Shown: positions 1 to 14,052 of the stretch, piece by piece
How positions within the stretch are numbered: position 1 is the stretch's first letter
How the letters are laid out: each line of letters opens with the position of its first letter
Origin: Pipra filicauda
Lineage: Eukaryota > Chordata > Aves > Passeriformes > Pipridae
DNA: 64,000 nt
NCBI RefSeq assembly: GCF_003945595.2
Contig: NW_024104303.1
Location: forward strand, 1,102,736-1,166,735
Direction of reading: 5' to 3'
Translations under genes and position numbers: made by a program
The notes under the pieces: model-generated
Seen by the model: the letters and a program-made list of their open reading frames with translations, nothing else
Databases searched by the model: none
Told to the model about the DNA's origin: nothing

Positions 1-436
1 AAATGGGATTGTATATGTGTTTCCAAAAACTGAGTATTCATAATCTTCTGCTGAAGATGAACCTGCTTTGATAGAACATTTCAGTAGTAATTACCCTCCC
101 AAAGCAGGTTATCTGTTGTTATAAAGAAACCAAACAAAGGTCTGTATGAAGCAGGTGACCAGCATAAATGTAAAACATCTACAGTTTCCTGTAAATTGGA
201 TGAAAAGGAGAGGAAGGAAAAACAACACTATTCCAGGGCGACCTCATGTTCTACCAGTCTTTAAATGTTCTGGTGCCTTATTAATTTTCTGGCCTTATGC
301 TCTCTTTGAATATGCAACTGAAATGGAGATAGGGTAGTGTGATAGATGTGCTACCGAACATGCACTTCTGCATTTCTGTTCACTATAAAAACCCAAACAA
401 ACCGGTTTTAATTAAGTTTCTTTCTCCTTAAAAATG
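1..436. other. AT-rich non-coding DNA
   Basis: No recognisable gene or repeat. The last five bases (432-436, AAATG) are the left target-site duplication of the adjoining solo LTR. Confidence 0.6.
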
Positions 437-510
437 TGTGCTGGTTTAAAGGTAAACCAGCAGGGGAAATGAACCCAACTCAAAAGAGAGATTATAAATC
501 AGAATAACAA

Positions 511-516
511 TTTAAT
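511..516 (-). terminator. ATTAAA polyadenylation signal of the solo LTR
   Basis: The minus strand reads ATTAAA within TTTTATTAAATTG. The same string occurs at the matching position of the plus-strand sister LTR (31134-31139), as expected for the R-region polyadenylation signal. Confidence 0.6.
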
Positions 517-779
517 AAAATAATACAATAAGTATGATTATACAGACAAATAATTGGGTTTAACCCACAAAACCCAAATGTATAACCCAACACCCTGGGG
601 CATGAACAGAGTGGTGCTTGTTGGGCCTGAGTCCAAAGTAAAAAGAGAGGGGAAAACCTGTTGGTGAGAGTGCTGTTGCAGTCTGGTCAAGAGTGGTGGT
701 TGCAGTCTGGTTGAGAGTGGTGATCTGCAGTCTTCCCGTGGATCCCACGAGTGGTTAAAAAAGTCCCAAGACTCCAAGA

Positions 780-786
780 TTATATA
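780..786 (-). promoter_or_regulatory. TATA-like box of the solo LTR
   Basis: The minus strand reads TATATAA, at the same place as the TATATAAA of the sister LTR at 30836-30843. It would mark the U3/R boundary region of the retroviral promoter. Present activity is unknown. Confidence 0.6.
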
Positions 787-1206
787 TCCTCCAGTTCAGG
801 CAGGAATGTCAGTACTTCCCTCAGGGCGGGGAGTTTCACAAAGGGTGTGAGGAACAGGGAGACATCCTCTTATCTCACAGGCCTCTTAACACCCAGTTTA
901 TAGCCTGAGGAGTCAGGCTGCTCTGGGCAGATGGTGTAAATGGTCTATTGATAACAGTTTCTGGGAAATGGCATGGAAAGCTATAGAATACACAGTTTTG
1001 GGTTACACCCATACAGTGATGAACTGGTCCCAGCTCTTCTAATTAGGACAAAATGTAATTCACATGTGTTATAAGTAACATCCTATTGATTTGAAAATAG
1101 TGAAATGAAAGTAAAATATTTTCCCCCTTTCTTTTCCAAACAGCCAAGTCTCTTCTGTGGGAAGAACATATAGAAATATAATGGAGTTGTGGTATAAGTA
1201 CTTACT

Positions 1207-1271
1207 GGGTTGTTTTTTCTTGGTTGGTTTGTTTTGATTTTTTGTTTGGTTGGTTTGTTTTTTTTTTTTTA
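1207..1271. repeat. T/G-rich low-complexity tract
   Basis: Irregular repeats of TTGGTTGG and TTTG units end in a run of T. It is a small version of the longer tract at 7672-7898 and looks like ordinary simple-sequence expansion. Confidence 0.8.
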
Positions 1272-4200
1272 ATTCTAAAGACACCAAATGAATGTTACTT
1301 CTTTATTTTCTTTTTTATTTTTGTATCTTTGACCTAATCTTCCTTGGGAAAAAAAAAATAGCCTGTTTTGGGGTATTACAAAGCGGTTAAGAAACCCTCT
1401 AGTTGCACAGATTGCTAAATGTTGATGTTTTAGAAGCAAATGATGCAGATTTACTTATGAAAACACCATCTAAGCAACTGAATGATTTGTGCGTACTTAG
1501 TAATATTCCTAAAGTTCTTCCCAAAGTCATATTTGTGCTGTGGTCAGATCAAGATAATGCTACACAGAAGGAATTTCAAGTCTGAATCCAGAATGACAGA
1601 CAGCTTTGTGAAAGACATTCCCTGAGATGCAGAGCTGGTTAGCCAGGAAATAAAAATGTCACACTGCTCCTAGGACTTTCAGTATTATTTCTATGCATGG
1701 TCTTTCTTTTTTTCCTCTTTTTTTGTAGAGCAAGAGGTGAAGGATCCATAGTATTTGTTGTTGTTTTCACCTCTCTGAGCAGTGTGACCCCAAAGGTATG
1801 TTACAGGCATTGTCTTACAACTAGAATAAAAGAAGAGAAAAATGCTTATTGCCCTCTGACCTCGCAAACAAGTTTTATGTACACAGGTAACCTACTAACA
1901 TGCAACAGTATTAACTTGTTTAGGTAGACTAAGGACCTAATCTCAAACATCTAAATTTCTGAGTCTTGCTGTTAAATATTATCACTTCTCATTTTTCAAA
2001 TGGTCCTTAGGTATTTTGCTTGTAACAGTATCCTTCACATCTGGCCTTGGGAATCTCTGGTATGTTATGGGAAGTTTGCTGAGCAACTCCTGTAAAATGC
2101 GGAGCTTTTGCGACTCAGTGTTTGGTGCCATGTGGGAAATTCAGTCTCATGCCACCACAGTATGAAGTGGGGATTAAGAGAAACTCCATTTGATCGTGAT
2201 ATGGACAGGAGTACCTTTTAATGGATTTGAAATTCTGAACCCCTACTAAGAAAATCTGCCACCCTTGACAATTTATTAAATACAAGCTTAAGAAAACGAT
2301 AGATTTGTCATCTCCAAAGACTGATGGAAAAACATAGATTGGCAGTAGGTTAGGAGGGCATGAAACTTGTGGTACCACTAGAAAACTTTCTTTTTTTTTT
2401 GAAAATCATTACACAAAGATAATATTTACAGAATTACTACAAGGTTTTTACAGAAGTGTTGATCAAATACAGAGGTAACATTTCAGATTAGAAACTAGAA
2501 TTTTATGTGCTTAGCTGAGGCTAAACAAACATTGACCAGAATTCCTTTTTCAGCATTTGATACTGGAAATTCTTTGACCATTTAATTAAAACACTATAAA
2601 GAAAGGCAGTGTCTGGGGTGGAAATACCACATGGAGGTTGCTCCATGATACCAAATAATTTTAAGTTCAAAATATTCCAGGTTGTAAAGCAGAGAAACTT
2701 TTCTTCATTTTTTTTTCATTTTCTTGGTTGAGATTTTTGTTGGAATTGCAGAAATATTTTTTGAGTAGTGCCTTAATTACTAAGCACTGCTGGCCTGATA
2801 AAAGATGACCTGTTTTAGTACCTTATTTCACACCATTTCCAGGATTTATGATTCTTGTTCTTGTTTGTGGTTGTTGTCTGTGTGCGTGCATCACTTCACT
2901 AAGAGAAGAACACAACACAGCCATTCAGCAGAATACAGTCTTCAGACTTTTCTCTGTTTTCATATTAAATTAGCATAATAAAATGTAAGTTTCTGGAAAT
3001 TCATGTAATTTCCTGTTAACAGGCTTTTTTTTGTTTCCACTTTCTTATAAGGAAGCTTTGCACAAGTTCACACATCACAAAGAGCACTAAAATAGCACTA
3101 TATAACTGAAAGTAGAAATTGAAAGTTTCCATTCTAGACGTCATTCATTTTGGTGAATTAATTGCTATAAGCTCGCCATACATTTCAAGTATGTGGTCCA
3201 ATCAGTAGAACGTTTCAGGAAAATTGAACAGCTGAAGGAATTACATAAAAAGTTTAATATGGTAAGACTGCTAAGTGTTATGCAGAAAAAGTAAAGAAAT
3301 TTAAAAGTGTATCTGCCACTACTCCTGATTTTGATTGTGCAGTTTCACTGACTTGTTGATGACATTTAGGTATTTAATCACTTAATGAGAGTTACTTATG
3401 AAATGTCTAGACTTCCAAACAATTGCACCTAGTCTCTCTGGGACATCTAATTTATTGTGGGCAAAAAATTGCAAGCTATTAGAGACTGAGGTAAGGTAGC
3501 TGACAGTCTGAGGAGAGCATGATAACATAGTAATTTAAGACATCAATAATGTTAAAAGACTACTAAAAAGTTGGTGGTTCTGACTAGTATTACAGGTGAA
3601 AAAACCATCTTAATAGCTAAATATCATTATGAAATCCATCAAAATTTGCAGGTGTTTGTTCTTATTTTAAAGATGAGATTTTACGAGTCAGAATAAATGC
3701 CCTCCAAAGTTCTTGACCCCCTTCTTGGCAATGATATTATTTTTGTTTTGTCAGCATCACCAATGAATACAGCTGCTATACCGTATGAAGTAATTGTATT
3801 ATATGACAGATAAAACAAGGGGTATGCATCATATTATAAATAATTTAATTTTACGAAGGAATTTTACATCTTAATCTGTTCAACCATCACTTTCACTTAG
3901 ACCCTGAAATAAAATTATGTTATTGTATTCTTTGTTATAATCTAATATTTCACCCATAAGGAAATGTCAGGTCATATTTACAACAATCGAGGGGCCTCTA
4001 AGCCAGATTGGAAGGTCATTCTCTTTGAGCATTTTAAATGAACCTGTCCAGCAAAATTTTGGTTAAGGACAACCAAGGACTCATTATACAGTTAATTTAT
4101 CCAAATGCCAGCAAACGCAATGCCAAGGTTGTTACTGTCTGCCCTTTGAAATTTGAAGTGGTATCAAGCATACAAGAATTTAATCTTTATTATAAAGCAT

Positions 4201-7200
4201 GCGAAGAAATTACATTAGATTTTTTTTGTAGAGGATCATTATGCTACAGTGCAAATGTCACTAAAAGAAATAATATTGTGTTAAAATGAGTATTTTAACA
4301 CAATAATTCAGTAATTCAGTATTACGCAAAATATTGGTGTACTTTTGTTTTCATAAACTGTTTTAGGAGGCTTGACTAACCTTCATAGCTTTCCTAAACT
4401 GCTGCATAGGTATGATTAAGTTTTATCACGAGACTTTTTTGCAGTAAACTGTGACTCTCTTTCATACATATGATTGTGTATGTGTGCATTCATTATACAT
4501 GCCATCAGGGAATATGACTGCAATCTTGAAAGTGATTTCTGCCTCACTTAGCTGGTGTTGACACTAGAAATCACAAGAAATAGGGATGCAGCTGTGGGCG
4601 GGTACCTAAATAACTAATCTGTGCTCGTACACAGGCAGAAAGAAGAAAGGAATTAAATGTCATTGCAAATTTGTGAAGGGACAGAAATTCATGAACATAT
4701 TATAGTTATATATAGTAGCTTTTGTGCTCTGACTATGTGTTTTGCAGTGGTATTTCCCTATTTTGTAGCATTGCAATACAGTTTCAAGGAGCTCATCTTT
4801 TAGCTGAGATTTCCCAAGATGGTGCAGAAATAGCAAGATGCTGATTCCGGTGGTAAGCCAAATGTTTTGAGCAATATACTGGTAGACTCAGTCAAAACAT
4901 TTCAGTTCTTTCCTGATATTAATTCTTTTTCCCCATCCTCTATCCTATCTTCTTTCCTGATTTATATGATTTGTATGGCATACATATTATATATAACAGA
5001 CAATTCTGCCTGAAAACAGAGCTCCTATAAATTAAAGCATTGGAGTTACATCCTATGATATGGGCAGTGGAGAGAAGATCTGTAAGGAAGAAGGAGGATT
5101 TTTCGTCTCTGCATCATCACAGCTTATTTTGACCCATGAATAAAGCTAACATAATTGAACCGAGCTAACTTGAGCAATTGGAGTTGTCAGCAAAAAAATA
5201 ATCTCTGTCTTCCTTTTCTTCTTTCAGTCAAAGTGTCATATTACTGGTTTTGTTATGGTATCATGAAAGTTCACATGATGACACAAACAAAGGTCATATT
5301 TAGAGCTAAAAAGTCCTTTTAGCTTTTGTGTCATTCAGAAAGGGAACAAGGCTTATTCTGATAAACTGAGGCTCCTGATGACCAGAATGCAGAGAATATA
5401 TAGGGCAAAAAGAATTTTCCACAGAAAACATTCTCTGTTTACCACTTTGCAGAAATTTCTGCATTCTGCTCTGGAAATCTCAAAAGTCCTCGTGCAGTAA
5501 AATGCAATGTATTTGATTTCCTCAACAGCACAACCCTGTGAAACTGCTGGAAGAAACTGAATGATCTGCCATGGTTGGTAATGTTTAGTGAGCTTTTGCT
5601 ACAGCAGTTTGATTTCTTGATTCTCTTGAAGGCTGCTTTCCTCCTCCATTTCTCTAGAGAGTTGTAACAAGACACCTGTCAGTGTTGAAAACACCATAGG
5701 TTGCAAGAACATTCCCTTTGCCAAGCTAAGACCAAAACTTTGGCAAGGCTGTTTTCTTTGGTGTTATTTTCCGTGTTAGTCAAGTTGGTCACTGATCTGG
5801 CATCAATGCTGTCATGCTTTCTTCAGGAACATCCATAACTCTGTCAGAACCAGTACAATTACTGAAGTGACTTCACGTGGGAAACAAGGAGTTGCAGTAC
5901 TCCATGGTCCAAAGACTCTCGTTTGGGGTCACACATTGGTACGATTTGGAATAGAAAAGGGAGGTTTCCTTCTTTAGTGCAGTCTCTAATGTATCAAAGT
6001 ATCAAAGTCTGTCAAGCAATTATGTAAGGCCTGAAGTAGGGCTGGGGAACTTCAGCTCGATGATGTACGGGAAGATGATCTCCATGCTTCAACCCTTTAA
6101 ATCAGAGATGGCTTTGGCCAAAGGAGAGAGTTTTCAGGCCAAGCAACACTAACTGGCTTGCCCAATCCTCCTGCACAAGGCATAAGGCTTACAAATAAGT
6201 AGATAGCTTTTATGTAGTCCAAGAGTGGAAAAGTACAGTCAGCTACACTGGAGACTTGTATAATTTTCCCACTGCTAATATAGGGTATCTTCCCAAACTC
6301 ATGCAATAATAAATGATATCATGTGATATAAATCTGCAGGTGAAATAAGAATCAATTCTCCAGGTTCATGTTGTGTTTCCTGCAGGTTTAATTGCTATTT
6401 TTGGCAACAAAATTGGAACTACTTTTTACCAGTCGTGAAAGTGCCACTGTTTAAAGGAAGCTTATCAGAAACGAAAGGGATGTGATAATTCATTGTTACC
6501 TCATCTGCACATCTCTGGGTAAAAAGCAACCTGCTGCAAAGTCAGGTTATCCTTCCTCTAGTGAGCTCTAAGGGCCCTGTAGGCTGGACAAATATTCAAG
6601 AATCCTTCATACTTGAAGGAACAGATAGTCTGAGGCAAGGCTATCACAGGGGCAGAGAAATGGCTCTGATTGTGTAATTGCTCCCAAATATCCTGTGGTT
6701 TGTTTGTGTTTTTTTCCTCACAAAATAGTAGGTTTAAGAGCAAAATGGAGGGAGCAGTTACTTGTGCATTTAATGATTATATGAAGAATAAAATATGACT
6801 GGTGGCTAATTGGATCCCTAATTTCTACATTGCTTCTGTAATGATTCTACGATTAAAACAGAAGTCCTAATGCATTTAATACATTTTATGCTTAACCAGT
6901 CACTAGTCCAAAGAGCAGCTAAAGAACTCTGCAGGTGTACAGAAGCCTTTCATAACAAGCAGTAAAAGTGGTTAATTTGTGGCAATTTCAGGAAGATGGC
7001 AGGTAACATATGTGACCCCTTGTTTAATAGAATAAATTTTCTCTTGGATCCACTACCTTTACAGTTTGTCCACCAGCTGCACTGCACTGTGCCTTCAAGT
7101 TTTTTCCCTTTAAATGATACAATCATATTATGCATTCTTTGCCCTTAGCTTTTCTCCCTTAAATCAGTCCCGGGCATTTGATACTTGTACGCTAAAAATA

Positions 7201-7671
7201 AAATGAGCTGAGTCCCTAGTTAACATCTGATTATTAAAGATGATCTTTCATGTGTAGAATTACCAGGACATTTTGGCCTGATTTACTATACTAACATTTC
7301 CATTTTGGCCCTGGGTAGGGAGTTCTGCTAGTAATGCTGCACCCTATGGTGAAATAGTACCTAATCAGTATTTATGAATAGGGTTTTGGAAGTCACTAAA
7401 GAGCAGAGCTTTCACAGTGGACCAGGGAAGAGGTTTTACCTTCTTAAAACACAAATATTGCTGAGCTTTGGGGATCTGTGTGACATTGAAGAGCTTTCAT
7501 TTTTAAATTGCAGTTAAAAATGTGCAGTGCAATTCTGTCATTAATTGAACTGCAATGTACTTCTCTCAACCTTTAATGTTATTTGTTAAACTTAGTAATT
7601 ACTATGCAAATGAATTGCTGCACTTAAAAAGAGGTCAAACAGTGAATAGAGCAAGGAAAATAACCCCCTTC

Positions 7672-7672
7672 T

Positions 7673-7721
<49 letters not shown>

Positions 7722-7898
7722 TTTGGTTTGATTTGGTTTGGGTTTTTTTGGTTTTGTTTTTTGTTTTGGTGGGGTTTTTTGGTTTTGTTTTGTTTTGGAG
7801 GTTTTTTTGTTTGGTTGTTTTTTGGTTTTGTTTGTTTGTTTGTTTGTTTTGAGTTTTTTTGTTTGTTTTTTGTTTTTGTTGTTTTTTTTTTTTTTTAC
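7672..7898. repeat. Long poly-T and G/T-only (keto) tract
   Basis: A short C/T stretch and a long poly-T run are followed by irregular GTTTG, GGTTTTG and GTTT units. From about 7686 to 7898 the plus strand has no C and only three A residues, so the two strands differ extremely in composition. The lysine- and asparagine-rich open frame on the complement (7635-7997) is a by-product of this and not a gene. Confidence 0.9.
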
Positions 7899-10800
7899 CT
7901 TTTTGAACTCAAATGTTGTTTGGGGAAGATTGCATTTTGGGAAGAGAAAATAATTTTTTGATGTTGAAAGAAGACCTACAGGGCTCTTCCTACACAATAA
8001 CAGGGAGCTGATTGCATAAGGTATATGGTTTTCCTAAATCCGAGAACTGTTATTTCAGATGTCCAGGCTGTAACACTAGCTCCTTTTAGAAAACTGGCCT
8101 CAGGGAAAAATCAAAGTTATGCAAGGGAGCTTCATGCTTAAATTCTTGTGTTACTGGTGACTCATTTAGCCCCATAAACTGAACTCATCCAGAAATTACC
8201 AGGATTGTGTTGTATCCTGTTACTTTCTGTTCTCTCAATGTGGAGAGCGGGTTGTTATTCCCTTTTATTTACACAGCTATTGTATATATACTTAGAAGTT
8301 ATACACCTTCTTTTTAGTTCATTTGGTTATCTAAGCAAGTTCATTTTTAAATATTACTCAAGTTCCTGTTTTCTAGACTTATCTACTTTCTAGACTTATT
8401 TTCTTCCTCAGGAGGTTCTCCAGTGATTCTGTGCCCAAAATTTGATGTACTAGCTCAAGTCTTCTAAATATATATCCCAATAGCTAAGGACATTGTAAAT
8501 GTCTGTTATTTCCATTAGAGGCTATATTGCAGCTTATGTGAACCAAGTTGACTATTTGGTTTTTTTTTATTTTATCAATTAATTTTTAATTGCTATTATA
8601 TTTTGTGAGATAGCATAACTTCTTAGATTCTTTTCTGCAAACATTTGTCTAGAGGCTTTTTCTTCCATCTCTATTTGTATAGCAGGTTAATCTTGTTTAA
8701 GTGTGGAAGCCCCTGTTTATCCTATTTTAAAATGCATGCTGTGTTTCTTTCCTTTTTTTTTTAGTTGGTATTTAAGAGGTTACTCTGTTGACCATTCTTA
8801 GAAAGTCTTTGTGAATTTTACCAAGGAATACTTGCACTCTAGGACAAAATCAGAATTCATGCAGCTGATCAGCAAAGGTCTTCAAGAAATCAAGCCGTGG
8901 TGCTAATGACCTCTGTGTCTCCCTTCTGCATGAGCTGCAGTTCATCCTTGAATTTCCTTTGGGATTCTTATTATGTAGAGCAGTAGACTTACACATATGA
9001 GCATAGGCCATGAAAACAATTTCACTGAGCTAAAATCACAAACCTGGAGAATGTATACCGTAATGAAAAATAGAAAAATGCATGTAATCCATATTCTGAT
9101 AGGAAGCAAGACACGTTTTAATAGAAGAATAAAAAAATCAACATTGGCAAGCTAGGGAATTAGCCCCACACATTTGTCACAAGTAATTCTCAAGGGAACT
9201 ATAAGACTTCATGTGACTAAGTAGTTTCTACAGTAAGCTTGACTTTTAAATGTATGGTTTATCTTTTAGAGTGTACTTTTTAATTATGGGGAAATAATTT
9301 TTTTCTACTACTGAAAATAATTGAAAAGATCAGTGGGATATATTTTAGTAAATGGTCTACTGAAGAGAATCAGGAACATCAGATCCAAGTCACATGCTGA
9401 CCTGCAAGAAAACTTGTGGGGACATTTGACCATGCTTAACTTCAAATCTTTTACTCATTACACTGTAACTTTATCTTTTCCTGGTAATGTATCCCTCTAC
9501 TAACAACAAATGCAAGTTAGTGGACACTGCAAATTTTGGTGTTAAAAAGACATTAATAGGAATTTAGGAATGACTCTATGCAGTCTGAATTATAAATTAT
9601 TCAATTCAAATTACCTCATTCTGCAAGACTTTTCAAATCAGAATAGCACTCTCTGCTCCAAATAATCTGGGAAATTGGTGTTATTTGTTTAGAGTAAAGC
9701 ACAGCCAAAAGAGCATAACTTGCCCTGAATCTGTCAGCACAACTTTCAGTTGGTAATGGAAATGGTATGAACGGGTCAAGGTACAATACGGTACATGTGC
9801 AAACAAAATGTCTGTGCAATTGAGCATAGAAGTTGATATACTTAAGTTATTTCTTCTTCTGCATGTATGAATATGTATGAACACATTTCAAACCCCATCT
9901 TTTTGCAACAAATCTTTTAAACTAGTTAGGAATGTAGTTGTCTGTCGTCAAAAGTTCTGCTAGATTGCTCTGCAAGTTAGTGAAGTTCAATAAGAATAAA
10001 AAGCAGTGATATCTAGATCTTCCAAAAACATTATAGATACAGGAGATTAGAAGAGGTTTTCAAACATGACCACTAAAGATGATTCTCATACAAGGAATTC
10101 TGCTTCTTTTTCTGGCTAGGAAATAGCAAGATATTGAAAACTGGGCAGAGTGAGCAAAGCAAAAGGCCAAAATGTTGAAGGAAAACAATACAGAAGATTT
10201 TGGTTTTAGATCAAGGAACTGTTAACAAGGATGAAGGATGGTCTTAAAACAGGGTTTTTTTTTCTTTTGTTTCAGTTTGAATTATGATCTATCAAGTTTC
10301 AGCTCTCCAAGGCAAAGCTGTCAGCTCAGGCTGGGATACTTCTGTAAAGTCACAAGTGCTCACACACAATCACAATATGTTAATATTTCTCACCTGGATA
10401 ACACGGCCCGTAACTGCAGCTGATAGAGTAAATGAATAAAGATCACTTATGTTAAAAATAAGACACTTTTTTTCTTCTTTTTATTTTCTTTTCCTTGCTC
10501 TAAGAAAGTAATCAGTGTATTATATTTTTATGCTGTAGTACAGAGACTTACTTTCAGGATTATTCATCATCTTAATATGCATTAGACTGGGGAAATTAAT
10601 AGCAAGACAGCAGTATGATTGAATTAAAAAAACCCCAGACTAATTCAGTATTCTTTGCCAAAATATCAGTGATCTCTTCACGGAACAGCTAGTACAACAG
10701 TTTGTCTTCTGTACTTGTTTTCTGAGTGACTTGGTACATCTCTTGCAATAAAAGACTGGAGAATCATCTTTTACAAAATGCCATGTATATGTTGGGCAGC

Positions 10801-13253
10801 AGTCTAGTATGGACCACTTCTTGGAATGAGACCAAGTGGACTCACTTTTTTATGGTTTTGTGCTGATACCCATGAAATTTATGACCCCTACGTGATCTTA
10901 GTTCAGTTCTTGGTGAGAAATTGCTATCAGGCAACCAAGGAACATATCCATTACACCATACAGTCCACTATATTGTTTAATCCACACAGCTCATTACTAC
11001 ATTAAGCAGTCATACAAATGATGTGTTTAATTCAAATATTTTTTTCTGTAGAATCAAAAAACACAGTAAAGTTAACAGTTAGAGGAAATTCAGTGTGTAG
11101 TAAATGAGTGTACCATAGGTTATATGATAGAGTTTCTGCTCTTGTATCATTTTGATGATTTTTTTTTTTAGGCCAGGTGATTTCCAGTCAGTGATATATT
11201 GTATGTACTTAAGGAAAAGAACTCTGTCGTAAAGAAATTTAGTGTTGAACTCTTTGGTAAAAAATTTTTGAAAATGATAGTGAGAATAATAACTTAATCT
11301 TTTTTTCTTGTCCTCATGAATTAAAAAAACGCTGACATAATCCAGAAAAGTCATAGAAAGTTCATAAGAATAATATTCTTTTTCAGAGAAGGTCACAGGA
11401 TGCAAAGCGAATAGCACAAAATTGGGATTTTCCTCATTTCTTCTGCTATGCTGGTTTTGAAGATTTTATGTGTCATTTGCTCAAACTAAACATTTGATTT
11501 GTTTTGTTTTGTTTTTCTTTGTATGTAGAACAGATATGGAGAAAAATGTTCTTTCTCCTTCAGCGCTCTCTCTCGTATATGTACAAATACATACACATAC
11601 ACATAAACAGAGCAAATCCTTCATCTTGTTCCCCCACTTTATTTTAAAATGTTGTCAGTGGTTTGTCAATATAGTTTTATTAACCAGATGTCATTCAAGT
11701 TTTGTCACGTAGACTACTTCTGCAAACTTCTTCCAAAATTGTAAGTAGCAGCTTGGCAAATAAGAAGGGCAATCTATTACGTTGTTGCCAGAGTTGTCTA
11801 GAGTGTGAAACTTTTTTGTCTCCTCAAAGCCTCTGACATGGAGTGTTAAACTGCTTATACCATCTCTATGATGCCTAGTCAGAAATTATGTGCATCCTTC
11901 AGCAAGGTGTTATGAGGGGAAATGTAGGAAAAATTAATTTTTATTAAAACAAGTGACACTTGATTTGATTTACTATGGAAGGGCAAAATTAGAGTGGAAT
12001 TGTACCATTTCTGGACCCTTTTTAAAAGTGACAAATGTCTTACCTTCAAAAGTACATAGAAATGTGCAGTCTCATTATATTTAGGAAAAATATTGAGCTC
12101 TACATAATGTCCCATTTTTTGAAGATACGTTTTGAAGAGTAGTTGTTAAAATACTTTTATATAGTTCAAGGACCGAAATATAACCTTTATGCCCACTGAA
12201 TAAAAGGGATCCCTTTTCATAGGCTGGAACAGGCTCTAAAGTAGATAGAAAATTATAAACCACTAGAACCTTTAACCAAAACTGATTTCTCCTAAAACAC
12301 TACACCAGAAAATATCCTTTACTTGACTTCTGACTGCATAGAAATGGCCAGCTTTGTTTTCTTTCCTTCCCTTTGAACTCAGGGAACTCTCTTGCCTTCT
12401 AGCATGTAAGCAGATAGCTTGTCCTGTCTGAGCTTTCCACAGGTTTTTTATTCACTAAGTGGGATTTTGTTTTGTCTCTTGCAATCTTTAGCAATAAAGT
12501 GGAGACCATAGCAGAAGAGCCACCGTGCAGTGCAGGGGTCTGAGCATTGCTCTGGGAAACCTGTAGTATGTGATGTCTGCAAAACAGACCATGCAAAGCT
12601 GAGAGAGAAAGTTTACATGGAGAAAATAAGGGAATCAAAAGAAGTAAAAAAAGACACAGAAAAAACCCATGCAAATTAAAGCTGCCAAGAGCCCTTTACT
12701 GTATGTTCATTCAGAATAAAATCTGATGCTGGAAACAAAGAGAATGGGTGTGAGACAAAATGCAAAACAGAAGAAGCATGTGATTAGACATAGATTGACA
12801 CAGCTGATACCAATCAGATCCCAGGAACATTCAAAGGATCTTCAATAACTGATATATAGAAAAACTAAAAAAAAATCCAGGAACTCAGATAGATCTCTGT
12901 TTGGTGCTGGGTTTGTGCCTTTTTTTTACTATATGTGATATAAATGACTAGAAATGCAAACTTGTGTGATTATAATATCTGCCCTCAAAATGTATTGGCA
13001 GAAGCTTTCCTGATGGTCATGAAAAAGTGTGTCAGCACTGATCTTTGCAGAGGTTACATTGTGCTATAGGAAATAACAGTGATGCAAAAAGCCACTTACA
13101 TCTGTTTTATATGTGCATGTAGAAATAGCTGCGCACTGAATTCTGCTCTAACTGTGCATTTTCACTCAATCTTGTGATATATTCGTGTTTTAGAACATCT
13201 GAGACTAGGGAATAAAATTGTTTTGCAGAATATTTGCTTTGAATACTAAAATA

Positions 13254-13300
13254 TTTCCCCTCTACCTCCCCCCTCCCCCTTCTCCCCTTTTCTCAAATAT
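13254..13300. repeat. Pyrimidine-rich tract
   Basis: A C/T tract with runs of C and very few purines on the plus strand. It has no gene context. Confidence 0.75.
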
Positions 13301-13567
13301 GTCAAGTATTCCCATGTTTTTATCCTGCTCCCATGAACTGTTTTCCTTCAGGGAGCTCCTAGTTTACTGAAGATGAAGAATTTGCTGCTTTTCACAATAA
13401 AATCAGTGTCAGATTTCTTTTGGCTTTAGTGAAAACCCATAACTGCTTTCTTCTGAGTGAATGCTTCATTGGTTCTTTAGAATATCTACTTTCAAAATAC
13501 ACAAGCAATTGGCCATTTGTTCAACGGCAAAAGAACAAACTTCATAACTTAGCATTTAATTATCATT

Positions 13568-14052
13568 CTCTACTCTGCTCTAGTGAGACTCCATCTGGAG
13601 TACTGCATTCAGCTCTGGGACCCCCAGCATGAAGGGACAGGTCCTTGGGAGGATCACAGAGATGATCAGAGGGCTGTGAAGACAGGCTGAGCCAGTTGGG
13701 GCTGTTCAGCCTGGAGAAGAGAAGGCTCCAGGGAGATCTCACTATAGCCTTCCAGTACCTGAAGGGGCTTACAAGGAAACTGGAAAGAAATTTTTGACAA
13801 GGGCATGTAGTGATAACACATGTAGTGGTAACAGCTTTACACTGAAAGAGGGTAGGGTTAGATTAGATATTATGAGGGAATTCTTCCTTGTGATGGTAGT
13901 GAGGAACTGAACCGGTTGCCCACAGAAGCTGTGGGTGCCCCATCCCTGGAAATGTTCAAGACCAGTTCTAGTGGAAGGTGTCCCTACCCACAGCTGGGGG
14001 GTGGGAACGAGATGAGCTTTAAAGTCTCTTCCATCCCAAACCATCCCATGTT
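13568..14052 (+). mobile_element. CR1 LINE, 5'-truncated 3' end
   Basis: This is the tail of a CR1 retrotransposon on the plus strand. It shows the familiar order of CR1 3' sequence: TGGAGTACTGCATTCAGCTC, then CAGCCTGGAGAAGAGAAGGC, then GTTGCCCACAGAAGCTGTGG, and finally CTTCCATCCCAAACCATCCC, which matches the usual CR1 terminus. Only the end of the frame and the 3' UTR remain. The downstream 8-bp repeat tail is worn away. An open frame at 13916-14422 that starts inside it and runs into flanking DNA is chance. Such copies are abundant in bird genomes and have no host function. Confidence 0.9.

Larger units (their letters stand above)
437..1050 (-). mobile_element. Solo LTR of an avian endogenous retrovirus, with 5-bp target-site duplication
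   Basis: Read on the minus strand, this 614-bp unit begins TGTCCTAATTAG and ends AAACCAGCACA, the TG...CA ends of a retroviral LTR. It is flanked by a perfect AAATG duplication (432-436 and 1051-1055), so both ends are exact. It aligns along nearly its whole length, in opposite orientation, with the element at 30593-31213. A TATA-like box (TATATAA) and an ATTAAA polyadenylation signal sit in the expected order. No gag, pol or env sequence adjoins it, so it is a solo LTR left by recombination between the two LTRs of a provirus. The 5-bp duplication is typical of ERVL-like (class III) elements; that class is an inference. Short open frames on its minus strand are not genes. Confidence 0.9.
1051..13567. 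other. Long AT-rich region without recognisable genes
   Basis: About 12.5 kb with many stops in all frames. Open frames are short (at most about 120 codons), AT-driven or low-complexity, and none shows a motif I recognise. It contains T/G-rich simple sequence (1207-1271 and 7672-7898) and a pyrimidine tract (13254-13300), listed separately. It could be intergenic or intronic. Confidence 0.55.

Noticed and set aside
1403..1585. Protein-like 60-codon frame after an AG
   Set aside because: The acceptor is poor and there is no matching donor or second exon. The length is within chance for this composition.
7635..7997. 120-codon open frame on the minus strand, rich in lysine and asparagine
   Set aside because: It is the translation of a poly-T and G/T tract, so its openness follows from composition and not from selection.
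11079..11417. 112-codon open frame on the minus strand
   Set aside because: It is rich in residues with AT-rich codons (K, Y, F, I), without motif, start context or CpG retention. Chance is likely in DNA this AT-rich.
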